DNA of 59,328 nucleotides, from positions 2,752,318 to 2,811,645 of the forward strand of contig NZ_LT546207.1 of NCBI RefSeq assembly GCF_900078665.2, written 5' to 3'. The stretch comes from Mycolicibacterium houstonense (GTDB taxonomy: Bacteria > Actinomycetota > Actinomycetes > Mycobacteriales > Mycobacteriaceae). The notes beneath the pieces were generated by a model, which was not told where the DNA came from, searched no databases, and saw only the letters and a list, made by a program, of their open reading frames with translations. The translations under genes were made by a program, and so were the position numbers. Of this stretch, positions 1 to 8,212 are shown one piece after another; the first letter of the stretch is position 1; each line of letters starts with the position of its first letter.

Positions 1-120
1 CCCCGCCACGCCCGCGCATCCCCGCCGCCGGGCCCCGGGCACTCCCGCGCACCCCGCCGGACCCCGGGCACTCCCGCCGCGCACCCCGCCTCCGGACCTC
101 GGGCACTCCCGCCGCGCGCC
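1..120. repeat. GC-rich tandem repeat of about 32 bp, three or more units
   Basis: The first 120 bases repeat a phrase built from CACCCCGCC, a GGACC(C/T)CGGG block and CACTCCCGCC. At least three imperfect units of about 30-35 bp are visible. The array may begin before the window. There is no convincing ORF with mycobacterial codon use here. Its role is unknown; it could be a VNTR-like locus. Confidence 0.6.
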
Positions 121-126
121 CCGGTT

Positions 127-246
127 TGTCACGCCAGAGTGGCTCTCGCGCCCGAGCGTCACTCCAGCGTGACAGTCCGGGGCGGCCCGCCTTCCCGCTG
201 TCACGCCAGAGTGGCCGTCGAAGCCGACAGCCACTCTGGGGTGACA
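127..246. repeat. Pair of 48-bp palindromic repeats (copies A 127-174, B 199-246)
   Basis: Each copy begins with TGTCACGCCAGAGTG and ends with its near inverse (CACTC..AGCGTGACA or CACTCTGGGGTGACA). Each can therefore form a hairpin with a stem of about 15 bp and an 16-18 nt loop. Copies A and B are each exactly 48 bp and are separated by 24 bp. The same pair geometry recurs at 1854-1973. They resemble REP/REPIN-type intergenic repeats. They sit just beyond the 3' end of the TetR gene, so they could also act as a terminator. Confidence 0.8.
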
Positions 247-302
247 AAGCCCGAAAATGTAGAGCCCGAGAAAGTGGAGCCGGAGAAGTCGAGACGGCGC
301 AC

Positions 303-908
303 TCAGCCCGTCAACATCGCGTCGATCAGGCGGCGTAACACCTGCCTGACCTCGCGGCGGGCCTTCTTCGGATCCTCGGCGGTCGCGATGGCCATGGCCG
401 CCTCGTCGAGCGCACCGATCAGCACGTGCGCCAGCGCCCGCACCGGCTGCTTGGCGAGCTGACCGGCCTTGATCGCCTCGGCCAGCAGCTGCTCGGTCAT
501 CCCCAGGCTGTAACGCTGGGCCACGTCGCGGAAGCCTGCCCAGCCCAGCACACTCGGCGCGTCGAGCAAGATCAACTGCCGCACCTCGGGATCACCGGAC
601 ACCTCCAGCCACGCGTCGACCGCAGCCCGGATCGCATCGGCAGGCGTGGTCGCGCTCGATGCGGCCACCGCCTCGGCCAACCGCGCCATCACGTCCTGCT
701 CCACCGCCTCGGCAACGGCCAGGAAAAGCGCTGCCTTGTCGGCGAATTGGTGATACATCGCGCCGCGGGTCACCCCGGCGGCAGTCGCGATCTCGGGGGT
801 GCCGACGTCGGCGTAGCCGCGTTCGCCCCACAGCTGCCGGGCAGCCGAGATCAGCGCCTCACGGGTGGCCGCGGAGCGCTCCTCTTGAGTACGTCTCTTG
901 TTTTCCAT
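303..908 (-). CDS. TetR/AcrR-family transcriptional regulator
   Basis: A 201-residue TetR repressor. The N-terminal HTH is clear (TREALISAARQLWGERGY, then VTRGAMYHQFADKAALF), followed by an all-helical ligand/dimer domain. I chose the ATG at 908 because the protein then begins MENKRRTQEERS, immediately ahead of the HTH; a longer frame to 968 would run through the divergent promoter. It is divergent from the alpha/beta hydrolase at 971, with only 62 bp between, so that gene is the likely target. It is clearly paralogous to the TetR at 12498: both share TR.ALI/V.AAR, and both have a C-terminal LIGALDEAA.AIATA.DP block. Ligand unknown. Confidence 0.9.
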   Translation of the reverse strand: MENKRRTQEERSAATREALISAARQLWGERGYADVGTPEIATAAGVTRGAMYHQFADKAALFLAVAEAVEQDVMARLAEAVAASSATTPADAIRAAVDAWLEVSGDPEVRQLILLDAPSVLGWAGFRDVAQRYSLGMTEQLLAEAIKAGQLAKQPVRALAHVLIGALDEAAMAIATAEDPKKARREVRQVLRRLIDAMLTG

Positions 909-918
909 ACACCCTGTT

Positions 919-929
919 GGTAAGTTACC
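919..929. promoter_or_regulatory. Candidate TetR operator in the divergent promoter
   Basis: GGTAA-G-TTACC is a perfect palindrome in the 62-bp gap between the TetR gene and the hydrolase. A wider pair ATACAC (907-912) and GTGTAT (948-953) surrounds it. Position and symmetry suggest an operator for the adjacent regulator (inference). Confidence 0.45.
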
Positions 930-970
930 GGCAGACTGTTCGTAAATGTGTATCGAGCCGGGAGTCATCC

Positions 971-1801
971 ATGTCGATCATTGAGATTAGCGCCGGAACC
1001 ATCCATTACGAGGAATTCGGCCCAACCGACGGCAGGCCGGTGGTCTTCGTCCACGGCTACATGATGGGCGGTCAGTTGTGGCGGCAGGTCAGCTCCCGGC
1101 TCGCCGAGCGCGGCCTGCGGTGCATCGTTCCGACCTGGCCCCTGGGCGCGCATCCCGAACCGCTGCGCCCCGGTGCAGACCGCAGCATCCGCGGGATGGC
1201 CGGGATCGTCGCCGACACCCTGGCCGCACTCGATTTACAGGACGTCGTGCTCGTCGGCAACGACACCGGAGGGGTGGTCACCCAGCTCGTGGCGGTCCAT
1301 CATCCGGACCGGATCGGCGCCCTGGTGCTGACGAGTTGTGATGCGTTCGAACACTTTCCGCCGCCGATCCTCAAGCCGGTGATCGTGGGCGCTCGGTCCA
1401 AGACCCTGTTCCGCGTCGGCGCCCAGGCCATGCGGATCCCCGTGGTGCGCCGGCGGGCGTTCGACGGGCTGGCGCACGCGAACATCGACGCGTTCACCCG
1501 CGAGTGGGTGCGCACCGCGCTGTCAAACCCGGCGATCGTCGAGGATCTCCGGCAGTTCTCCCTGTCCCTGCGCACCGAGGTCACCACCGCAGTGGCCGCA
1601 CGGTTGCCGGAATTCGACAAGCCGACGCTCGTCGCATGGTCGGCCGACGACCTGCTCTTCGAACTCGGTGACGGCAAGCGGCTCGCCGACATCATTCCGA
1701 ACGCGCGGTTCGAGGTCATCGACGGTGCGCGCACCTACTCGATGGTCGACCGGCCGGACCGCCTGGCTGATCTGCTCTCGTCGATCGCCGTGCGCGCCTA
1801 G
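971..1801 (+). CDS. Alpha/beta hydrolase (aspartate-nucleophile elbow, degenerate His)
   Basis: A 276-residue alpha/beta-hydrolase. The oxyanion region is VVFVHGYMMGG (about 24-34). The nucleophile elbow is GNDTGG (D98), which would place Asp as the nucleophile as in haloalkane dehalogenases and epoxide hydrolases. The C-terminal segment where the catalytic His is expected reads GARTYSMVDRP, with Thr instead of His. Catalysis may therefore be altered, or the protein may bind rather than hydrolyse its ligand. The ATG at 971 leaves a short leader after the palindromic operator region. It is divergent from its probable TetR regulator. A second such pair lies at 11517-13100. Confidence 0.85.
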   Translation: MSIIEISAGTIHYEEFGPTDGRPVVFVHGYMMGGQLWRQVSSRLAERGLRCIVPTWPLGAHPEPLRPGADRSIRGMAGIVADTLAALDLQDVVLVGNDTGGVVTQLVAVHHPDRIGALVLTSCDAFEHFPPPILKPVIVGARSKTLFRVGAQAMRIPVVRRRAFDGLAHANIDAFTREWVRTALSNPAIVEDLRQFSLSLRTEVTTAVAARLPEFDKPTLVAWSADDLLFELGDGKRLADIIPNARFEVIDGARTYSMVDRPDRLADLLSSIAVRA

Positions 1802-1853
1802 CGTCAGCTGCCTCACCGCCGGCCACCGCATCGTCCGTTCCCGGCGACTGCAT

Positions 1854-1973
1854 TGTCACGCTGGAGCGGCCCTCGGCATCGACAGCTGCTCTGGCGTGAC
1901 AGTGCGTAGCCGGCCCACCACACTTCGTCACGCCAGAGTGGCGCTCGGGCGCGAGAGCCACTCCAGCGTGACA
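1854..1973. repeat. Second pair of 48-bp palindromic repeats (copies C 1854-1901, D 1926-1973)
   Basis: C and D have the same TGTCACGC..AGAG/GGAG..GTGACA architecture as copies A and B near the window start. They have the same 48-bp length and the same 24-bp spacer. They lie between the 3' end of the hydrolase (1801) and the 3' end of the acyl-CoA ligase (2002). The TetR/hydrolase divergon is thus bracketed by the two pairs. In C the arms carry TGTCACGCTGGAGCGG and CTGCTCTGGCGTGACA. Confidence 0.8.
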
Positions 1974-2001
1974 AACCCGCGAAGAGCCACCCCACGCGAA
2001 A

Positions 2002-3624
2002 CTAGAGCGTGATCACCTCATAGGCACCGTCGGCGTGGCGGGCCCGGATGGTCTTTTTGTCGTACTTGCCCACACTGGTCCGCGGCACCTGCTCGATGAA
2101 GGCCCACCGCTCGGGCAGCCACCAGCGAACCACCTTGTCCGCCAAGAACTCACGAAGCTCTTCCGGGCTGGCCGAGGCATCCTCGTTGAGCACCACCACC
2201 GCCAGCGGGCGTTCCTGCCAACGCTCGTCGGGAACCCCGACGACGGCCGCCTCCAACACTGCCGGATGGGCGATCAGGTGGTTCTCCAGCTCGACCGAGG
2301 AGATCCACTCGCCGCCGGATTTGATCACGTCCTTGGCCCGGTCGGTCAGCGTCACGTAGCCCTGTTGATCGATCGAGCCGACGTCACCGGTGCGCAGCCA
2401 GCCGGAGTCGAACTTCTCGGCGTCGCGGTCCAGGTAGTACGAGCCGGTGATCCACGGCCCGCGCACCTCGACCTCGCCGACCGCCTTGCCGTCGTTGGGC
2501 AGGGGTTCACCCGCATCGTCGACGAGGCGCACCTCCACCCCGCACATCGGCCGGCCCTGGCTGACCCGCATCTCCCACTGCCGTTCCTCCGACGCCCCGG
2601 GCATCGGCTTGGCCACCGTGGCCAGCGGCGAGGTCTCGGTCATGCCCCAGGCCTGCTGGATGTACACGCCGTATCGCTCCTGGAAGGCCTGCATCAGCGA
2701 GCGCGGCACCGCCGAACCACCGCACGCCACCAACCGCAGCGACGAAACGTCGTGTCCCGGATTCTTTTCCAGGCAGTGCATGACGTCGTTCCAGATGGTC
2801 GGCACCGCACCGGCCAGGGTCGGGCGCTGGGATTCGATGAGGTCGATCAGCGAGGCACCGTCCATGAACCGGTCCGGCATCACCAGGTTGGCGCCGGCCA
2901 TCAGCGCGGCATACGGCAGACCCCAGGCGTTGGCATGGAACATCGGCACGATCGGCAACACCGTGTCACTGCAGCTGACGTCGAGTGCGTTGCCCGTGCA
3001 GGTGTTCAGTGCATGCAGGTAACTCGACCGGTGGCTGTACACCACCCCCTTGGGGTTGCCGGTGGTACCACTCGTGTAACACATTGCCGCCGCAGAGTTT
3101 TCGTCGATCTCGGGCCAGTCGAACACTGTGGGTTGGGTGGCCAGCAGCTCGCCCCAGCGCAGCACGGTCTTTCCCGTCAGCGCGCCGGTATCGCCGTCGC
3201 CCACCACGATCACGGTGTCCACGGTCTCCAGCCGCGGCAGCACCGGGGCCAGCAGCGGCACCAGGGACGCATCGGCGATGACGACGCGATCAGCGGCCTC
3301 GTTGGCGATGTAGGCGATCTGTTCGGGCGCCAGCCGGATGTTGAGCGTATGCAGCACCGCGCCCATCGCCGGGGCGGCGAGGTAGGCGGCCAGATGTTCG
3401 GTGTTGTTCCACATGAAGGTGCCGACCCGATCACCACTGCCGACCCCGAGCCCGCGCAGGGCATGGGCGAGCTGAGCCACCCGCTCACCGAGCTCCCGGT
3501 AGCTGATCGTGCGGTAGCGGCCCTGGCCACTGGCGGTGGTCACGGTCCGGTCGCCGTTTACTCCGCAGGCGTGCCTCAGGATCGCGGTGATCGTCAACGG
3601 CCAGTTCTGCATGGTGCTGTTCAC
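2002..3624 (-). CDS. Fatty-acid-CoA ligase (FadD-type, ANL superfamily)
   Basis: A 540-residue adenylate-forming enzyme that would activate a fatty or related acid to its acyl-CoA via an acyl-AMP. The P-loop YTSGTTGNPKG is at about 183-193, the A5-like motif is WGMTETSP, and the ATP-binding Asp lies in GWLRTGD. The hinge and C-domain follow (LTDRAKDVIKSGGEWIS), with the adenylation Lys in TSVGKYDKK. Length and motif order are normal for FadD/AlkK-type ligases. It stands alone and is convergent with the hydrolase gene across the palindromic repeats. Substrate chain length cannot be deduced. Confidence 0.93.
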   Translation of the reverse strand: MNSTMQNWPLTITAILRHACGVNGDRTVTTASGQGRYRTISYRELGERVAQLAHALRGLGVGSGDRVGTFMWNNTEHLAAYLAAPAMGAVLHTLNIRLAPEQIAYIANEAADRVVIADASLVPLLAPVLPRLETVDTVIVVGDGDTGALTGKTVLRWGELLATQPTVFDWPEIDENSAAAMCYTSGTTGNPKGVVYSHRSSYLHALNTCTGNALDVSCSDTVLPIVPMFHANAWGLPYAALMAGANLVMPDRFMDGASLIDLIESQRPTLAGAVPTIWNDVMHCLEKNPGHDVSSLRLVACGGSAVPRSLMQAFQERYGVYIQQAWGMTETSPLATVAKPMPGASEERQWEMRVSQGRPMCGVEVRLVDDAGEPLPNDGKAVGEVEVRGPWITGSYYLDRDAEKFDSGWLRTGDVGSIDQQGYVTLTDRAKDVIKSGGEWISSVELENHLIAHPAVLEAAVVGVPDERWQERPLAVVVLNEDASASPEELREFLADKVVRWWLPERWAFIEQVPRTSVGKYDKKTIRARHADGAYEVITL

Positions 3625-3731
3625 GGGCGCGATGCTATGCGCTCACCGGTCGGCGCCGGCGGGAACGAAACGAATTCCTCAAACGATGTATGTGGAGGAA
3701 GATGGTTCGTAACGACGAAAGGGTGCGGCCG

Positions 3732-4043
3732 ATGCGCATGAAGTGGTCCCTGGCAGCAGTCGCGATGGCTGTATTCGGGATGATCGGTGCGTCGTCCGCA
3801 GTGGCCTCGGCCGAGGAAACCGCCCAGCAGGTGATCAGCCGGCTGGAGTCGGAGGGGTACACGGTGAAGATCGACCGGATCGGCACCGCACCGCTGGACC
3901 AGTGCACCGTCACCAGCGTGCGCAATCCGCAGAAAGTCACCCAGTGGGTGCCGTATGTCGGCCCCGGCCTCGGCGGTGACCGGATCCTGATCCCCTCGGT
4001 CACCAGCCAGACGGTGTCGGTGTCCCTGAACTGCCAGCGCTGA
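3732..4043 (+). CDS. Small secreted protein, paralog of the convergent neighbour
   Basis: A 103-residue exported protein. The signal peptide MRMKWSLAAVAMAVFGMIG ends in an ASA-EE cleavage site. The mature part has two Cys (LDQC and SLNC), probably one disulfide. I chose ATG 3732 because it starts directly at the signal peptide; in-frame starts at 3690 and 3702 are possible, and a GGAGGAAG overlaps the latter. The core (V-x-IDR-x-G-x-APLDQC-x-VTSVRNPQ) is shared with the next gene, which points the other way. Such proteins are common in mycobacteria and uncharacterised. Confidence 0.8.
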   Translation: MRMKWSLAAVAMAVFGMIGASSAVASAEETAQQVISRLESEGYTVKIDRIGTAPLDQCTVTSVRNPQKVTQWVPYVGPGLGGDRILIPSVTSQTVSVSLNCQR

Positions 4044-4046
4044 GGC

Positions 4047-4361
4047 TTACCGCGTACAGTCCAGCGACACCGTGATGGTGCGTCGCACCACGACCGGAAC
4101 CAGATCGAAATCCCGCTTACCGTTCTTGCCGAACCGCTCGACCCGGATGAGCTTGGTCTGGGTCTGAGGGTTGCGGACGCTGGTGACGATGCACTGATCG
4201 AGCGGCGCATTGCCCACCCGGTCGATGTTGACCTGGAACCCTTCTGCTTCCAGCTGCCCGATGGTCACAATCGGTGACTCCGCGGCTGCCGGTGCTGCCG
4301 GCGCCAGAATGGTGCCTACTGCCGCCCCCGACGCGGCCAGCATGACGATTGTTGCTCGCAT
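4047..4361 (-). CDS. Small secreted protein, paralog of the convergent neighbour
   Basis: A 104-residue exported protein. The signal peptide starts MRATIVMLAASGAAVG and ends APAAAES. The mature domain repeats the VNIDRVGNAPLDQC-IVTSVRNPQ block of the gene at 3732 and ends in a second Cys (SLDCTR). The two genes are tail to tail with 3 bp between stop codons, so they look like an inverted duplication. Function unknown; two conserved Cys suggest a disulfide-stabilised extracytoplasmic fold. Confidence 0.8.
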   Translation of the reverse strand: MRATIVMLAASGAAVGTILAPAAPAAAESPIVTIGQLEAEGFQVNIDRVGNAPLDQCIVTSVRNPQTQTKLIRVERFGKNGKRDFDLVPVVVRRTITVSLDCTR

Positions 4362-4453
4362 GACCGTGTCTTCTTTCTTGTCGCACTCACCTTTTCGGTG
4401 ATCTCTTCACCGTTGTTACGGGCGAGGGCGGCCACGGGTTCAATGCACAGAAG

Positions 4454-4480
4454 GGCCCGGCCGGATACACCGACCGGGCC
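4454..4480 (-). terminator. Hairpin terminator after dctA
   Basis: GGCCCGG (4454-4460) and CCGGGCC (4474-4480) are exact inverse arms with further internal pairing (CCGG/CCG). They lie 13 bp past the dctA stop on the minus strand. There is no U-tract, which is usual for mycobacterial intrinsic terminators. Confidence 0.6.
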
Positions 4481-4492
4481 GCTCTCGAACGA

Positions 4493-5854
4493 CTACACGC
4501 GTGCGGGTTCGGCGGTGACCGACGGGTGGTCGTCGACCATCGTCAGTTCGTCGAACGGATCCTCGCCGCGCAACACCGAGTTCACCTTGGCGCGGTCGAC
4601 GGTGTGGGTCCACGAGCCGACGAGCAGGGTGGCCACCGCATTGCCCGAGAAGTTGGTGACCGCCCGTGCCTCGGACATGAACCGGTCGATCCCGACGATC
4701 AGGCCGACGCCGTCGAGCAGGTCGGGACGGTGGCTCTGCAGGCCGCCGGCCAGCGTGGCCAGCCCGGCCCCGGTCACCCCGGCGGCGCCCTTGGAGGCGA
4801 CGATCATGAACACCAGCAGGCCGACTTGCTGCCCGACCGACATCGGGGCGCCCAGGGCGTCGGCGATGAACAGCGACGCCATGGTCAGGTAGATCGCGGT
4901 GCCGTCGAGGTTGAACGAATACCCCGTCGGCACAACGACTCCCACCGTGCTGCGGTCGACACCGAGATGCTCCATCTTGGCGATGAGACGCGGCAGCGCG
5001 GATTCCGACGACGAGGTCGAGAAGATCAACAGGTACTCGCGGGCCAGGTAGCGCACCAGCTTGAAGATCGAGACGCCGGCCACCACCCGCAGCAGCACCC
5101 CGAGCACACCGAACACGAACAGCACGCAGGTGACATAGAAGCCGAGCATCAGGGTCAGCAGCTGAGTCACGGCGGTCCAGCCGGTCTGGCCGACGACGTT
5201 GGCGATCGCGCCGAACGCACCGATCGGGGCCAACCACAGGATCATGATCAGCACCTTGAACACCAGCTTCTGCAGATGCTCGATGCCACGCAGGATCGGC
5301 TCGCCCGCGCTGCCCATCGCCTGCAGGGCGAAGCCCACCAGGAGTGCGACGAACAGCGCCTGCAGCACGCTTCCCGCCGTCAGCGACGAGAACAGCGTCT
5401 CGGGGATGATGCCCTGGACGAAGTCCATCAGCCCGCCCGCTTCGTGGGCCTTCTCCGCGAGCTCGGCGCCCTTGCCCGCCGTGGACTCGGACAGGTGCAT
5501 GCCACTGCCGGGGTGGATCAGGTTGCCGACCACCAGACCGATCGCCAGCGCGAAGGTGGACATCACCAGGAAATAGACGAAGGCCAGGCCGCCGACCTTG
5601 CCGACGGTAGCCGCCTTGCGGACCGAGCCGATGCCCAGCACGATCGTGCAGAAGATCACCGGCGCGATCATCATCTTGATCAGGCTGACGAACATCGTGC
5701 CGAGCACGCCGACGCTCTTGCCGACCTCAGGCGCCACCAGGCCGACCGCCACCCCGGCGAACACCGCGACGATGACGGCGATGTAGAGCCAATGGGTACG
5801 GTCGCGGCGCTGTGGCGGCGCGGGTTGGGGTTGCCGGTCCATGGTGGTGGTCAT
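4493..5854 (-). CDS. dctA: C4-dicarboxylate/cation symporter DctA
   Basis: A 453-residue membrane symporter of the DAACS family that imports succinate, fumarate or malate with H+ or Na+. Diagnostic stretches are the serine-rich SSSSESALPRL loop, the VVPTGYSFNLDGTAIY motif and the substrate-binding GVGLIVGIDRFMSEARAVTN near the C-terminus. Multiple hydrophobic helices span the rest. The start at 5854 gives MTTTMDRQ. It is divergent from a sensor kinase/response regulator pair of the CitA/DcuS type, which are the usual controllers of dicarboxylate uptake. A hairpin terminator follows. Confidence 0.93.
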   Translation of the reverse strand: MTTTMDRQPQPAPPQRRDRTHWLYIAVIVAVFAGVAVGLVAPEVGKSVGVLGTMFVSLIKMMIAPVIFCTIVLGIGSVRKAATVGKVGGLAFVYFLVMSTFALAIGLVVGNLIHPGSGMHLSESTAGKGAELAEKAHEAGGLMDFVQGIIPETLFSSLTAGSVLQALFVALLVGFALQAMGSAGEPILRGIEHLQKLVFKVLIMILWLAPIGAFGAIANVVGQTGWTAVTQLLTLMLGFYVTCVLFVFGVLGVLLRVVAGVSIFKLVRYLAREYLLIFSTSSSESALPRLIAKMEHLGVDRSTVGVVVPTGYSFNLDGTAIYLTMASLFIADALGAPMSVGQQVGLLVFMIVASKGAAGVTGAGLATLAGGLQSHRPDLLDGVGLIVGIDRFMSEARAVTNFSGNAVATLLVGSWTHTVDRAKVNSVLRGEDPFDELTMVDDHPSVTAEPARV

Positions 5855-5974
5855 GGCGTGTCCTCCGTATGACGAAATCGGGTCTGCAACGATGTTCGGG
5901 GTCGAGGGTGAGCCAGGTCACGTTTAAGTTCATTACGTTCAGCGACGACAACGAAACGACCGGTGGTGAGTGCG

Positions 5975-7513
5975 ATGAACGGGTGGCGGCCGGCCAGGTG
6001 GTCCCTGGCCGGGCAGGCGATCGCGCTGCAGGTCATCGTGGTGGCGGTAGTGGTCCTGGCCGCTTCGGGGTTGGCCCTGTTCGACGCCCGCCGGGACGGC
6101 GAAGCCGCCGCCCGTCAGCAGGTGATCGGGATTGCCACCGCGCTGGCCGATTCCCCGTCGACCGCGGCGGCCATCCGGTCCGGACGCGCGACGGAGACGC
6201 TGCAGCCGGTCACCGAGGCGGTGCGCAAGGACACCGACATCGCGTTCATCACGATCATGGCGCCCGACCGGACCCGCTTCACCCACACCGATCCGGGCCA
6301 GATCGGTGGACGGTACCTCGGGACGGTCGAGCCGGCGCTGCGCGGTGAGACGTTCAGCGAGGTCTACACCGGGACGCTGGGACCGTCGGTGCGCGCGGTC
6401 GCCCCGGTCCGGGATCGCGACGGGACGATCGTGGGGCTGGTGTCGGCGGGGATCACCCAGCAGACCCTGGCCCAGCGCTGGTCGGCGCAGATTCCGACGA
6501 TCGCCGCGGTAACCGCTGCGGCCCTTGCGGTTTCACTCATCGGGGTGTGGGCGATCCGGCGCAGGTTACTCCGCCAGACCCATGGCCTGCGGCCGGACGA
6601 GCTCCGCGTGATGTACGACCACCACGACGCGATCCTGCATTCGGTGTCGGAGGGCCTGATCGTGCTGGACCGCGACGGCGTGGCGCTGGCCAATGACGAA
6701 GCACGACGCCTGCTGTCCCTGCCGTCGGGGCCGGTGCGCCAGAGTGAGCTTCCGGAGTTCCTGCGCAGCCACGATCCGGGCGTCCGCGACGAGGTCCATG
6801 TCACCGACAACCGGGTGCTGGTGGTGAACCGGGCCCGAGTTGCCGGCTCCGGGGCAGAAGTCGTCACGATTCGCGACCGGACCGAATTGCAGGGCGCACT
6901 GGGCGAACTCAGCTCGCTGCAGGTGCTGGCCGACTCGCTGCGGGCGCAGGCGCACGAATCGGCGAACAAACTGCACACGGTGATCACCATGGTGGAGATG
7001 GGCCGGCCCGAGGACGCGGTGCGGTTCGCCACCAGCGAGCTCGAGCTGTCGCAGCGGCTGGTGGACCGGCTGTCGCAGGCCGTCGGCGAACCGGCGCTGG
7101 TGGCCTTGCTGCTCGGCAAGACGGCTCAGGCCGACGAACGCGGGATAACGCTGACCGTCACCGAGGACACCCAGTTGTCCACGGACGCCGTGCTGTCCGG
7201 GCAGGAGATGGTGACGGTGCTGGGCAATCTCATCGACAATGCGATGGATGCCTGTGACCGGGACGATCCATGGATCGAGGTCACGGTGAACCAGGACGAA
7301 CATGAGTTGTTGATCCGGGTGGCAGACAGTGGCCCAGGTATGGATCCCGCCACGTTCGACAAAGCCATGCAGCGGGGGTATTCGACCAAGTCGGATGCTC
7401 CCGGCCACGGCCTGGGGCTGGCCCTGGTCGCCCAGACGGTGCGGCGGCACGGCGGAACGCTGCGTGCCGACGTCACGTACGGTTCGGTGGTGACCGCGAC
7501 GGTGCCCACATGA
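5975..7513 (+). CDS. CitA/DcuS-type sensor histidine kinase
   Basis: A sensor kinase of about 512 residues. TM1 covers about residues 12-36, followed by a periplasmic PAS-like (sCache) domain that includes DTDIAFITIMAPDRTRFTH, then TM2 at about 180-200 and a cytoplasmic PAS domain (HHDAILHSVSEGLIVLDRDG). The phospho-acceptor box RAQAHESANKLH has His near residue 327. Next come the N box NLIDNAMDA, DSGPGMD and GHGLGLALV. The layout is that of citrate/C4-dicarboxylate sensors. I prefer ATG 5975, preceded by GGTGAG; GTG 5963 is an alternative. The gene overlaps its response regulator by ATGA and is divergent from dctA, its probable target. Confidence 0.9.
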   Translation: MNGWRPARWSLAGQAIALQVIVVAVVVLAASGLALFDARRDGEAAARQQVIGIATALADSPSTAAAIRSGRATETLQPVTEAVRKDTDIAFITIMAPDRTRFTHTDPGQIGGRYLGTVEPALRGETFSEVYTGTLGPSVRAVAPVRDRDGTIVGLVSAGITQQTLAQRWSAQIPTIAAVTAAALAVSLIGVWAIRRRLLRQTHGLRPDELRVMYDHHDAILHSVSEGLIVLDRDGVALANDEARRLLSLPSGPVRQSELPEFLRSHDPGVRDEVHVTDNRVLVVNRARVAGSGAEVVTIRDRTELQGALGELSSLQVLADSLRAQAHESANKLHTVITMVEMGRPEDAVRFATSELELSQRLVDRLSQAVGEPALVALLLGKTAQADERGITLTVTEDTQLSTDAVLSGQEMVTVLGNLIDNAMDACDRDDPWIEVTVNQDEHELLIRVADSGPGMDPATFDKAMQRGYSTKSDAPGHGLGLALVAQTVRRHGGTLRADVTYGSVVTATVPT

Positions 7514-8211
7514 CCGGACCTGCCATCCGAGTGCTGATCGTTGAGGACGATCCGCTGATCGCCGAGGCTCACCAGACCTATCTTGGCCGCCTGGAAGGGT
7601 TTTCGCTGGCGGCGGTGGCACATACCGCACGTGATGCGATGCGGGCGGCAGCCGCGGCCGCGGCGTCGGAGCACCCCATCGATCTGGTGCTCCTGGATAT
7701 CGGCTTGCCGGACGCCAGTGGGATCTCGTTGGCATCCGGTCTCTCCGGGCTGAGCCCCGCGCCCGACATCATCGCCATCACGTCCGAGCGGGATCTGGAG
7801 ATGGTGCGCGCGGCGGTGGCCCACGGCGCCCTCGCCTATCTGCTGAAACCGTTTGCATTCGCGGCTTTTCGCGATCGGCTGGAGCGCTACCGCCGTTATC
7901 GCTCGGCGCTGCCGTCGGGAACCGACGCCGCGAGCCAGGCCGAGGTGGACCGGGCCCTGGCCGAGCTACGGGTGACGACCGACAAATCCACCGCACCGAA
8001 AGGGGCGGCACCGCAGACCACCGAGGGCATCGCGGCCGCGGTGCGGGACGAGCCCGACGGACTGACCGCCGACGAGGCGGCCAAACGCGTGGGAGTGTCG
8101 CGGGTGACGGCGTGGCGCTATCTCGAGCGCCTGGCCGATGACGGCACCGTCAACCGTACGACGGAGTACGGCAAGGCTGGGCGGCCGCGCACTCGCTACC
8201 GATGGCGCTGA
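7510..8211 (+). CDS. CitB/DcuR-type response regulator
   Basis: A 233-residue response regulator. The receiver domain is N-terminal with the acidic pocket VEDD (12-14), the phospho-acceptor D63 in LVLLDIGLPD, and the conserved Lys in AYLLKPF. The C-terminal part carries a helix-turn-helix (LTADEAAKRVGVSRVTAWRYLERL) as in the DcuR/CitB group. It starts within the kinase stop codon (ATGA), so the two are translationally coupled. It probably activates dctA in response to external dicarboxylates (inference from context). Confidence 0.92.
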   Translation: MTGPAIRVLIVEDDPLIAEAHQTYLGRLEGFSLAAVAHTARDAMRAAAAAAASEHPIDLVLLDIGLPDASGISLASGLSGLSPAPDIIAITSERDLEMVRAAVAHGALAYLLKPFAFAAFRDRLERYRRYRSALPSGTDAASQAEVDRALAELRVTTDKSTAPKGAAPQTTEGIAAAVRDEPDGLTADEAAKRVGVSRVTAWRYLERLADDGTVNRTTEYGKAGRPRTRYRWR

Positions 8212-8212
8212 A

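Noticed and set aside
2035..3741. 568-codon + strand frame opposite the acyl-CoA ligase
   Set aside because: His/Arg/Gly-rich antisense shadow; the minus strand encodes a complete enzyme with all motifs.
4526..5872. 448-codon + strand frame over dctA
   Set aside because: Antisense of a clear symporter; composition is that of high-GC shadow frames.
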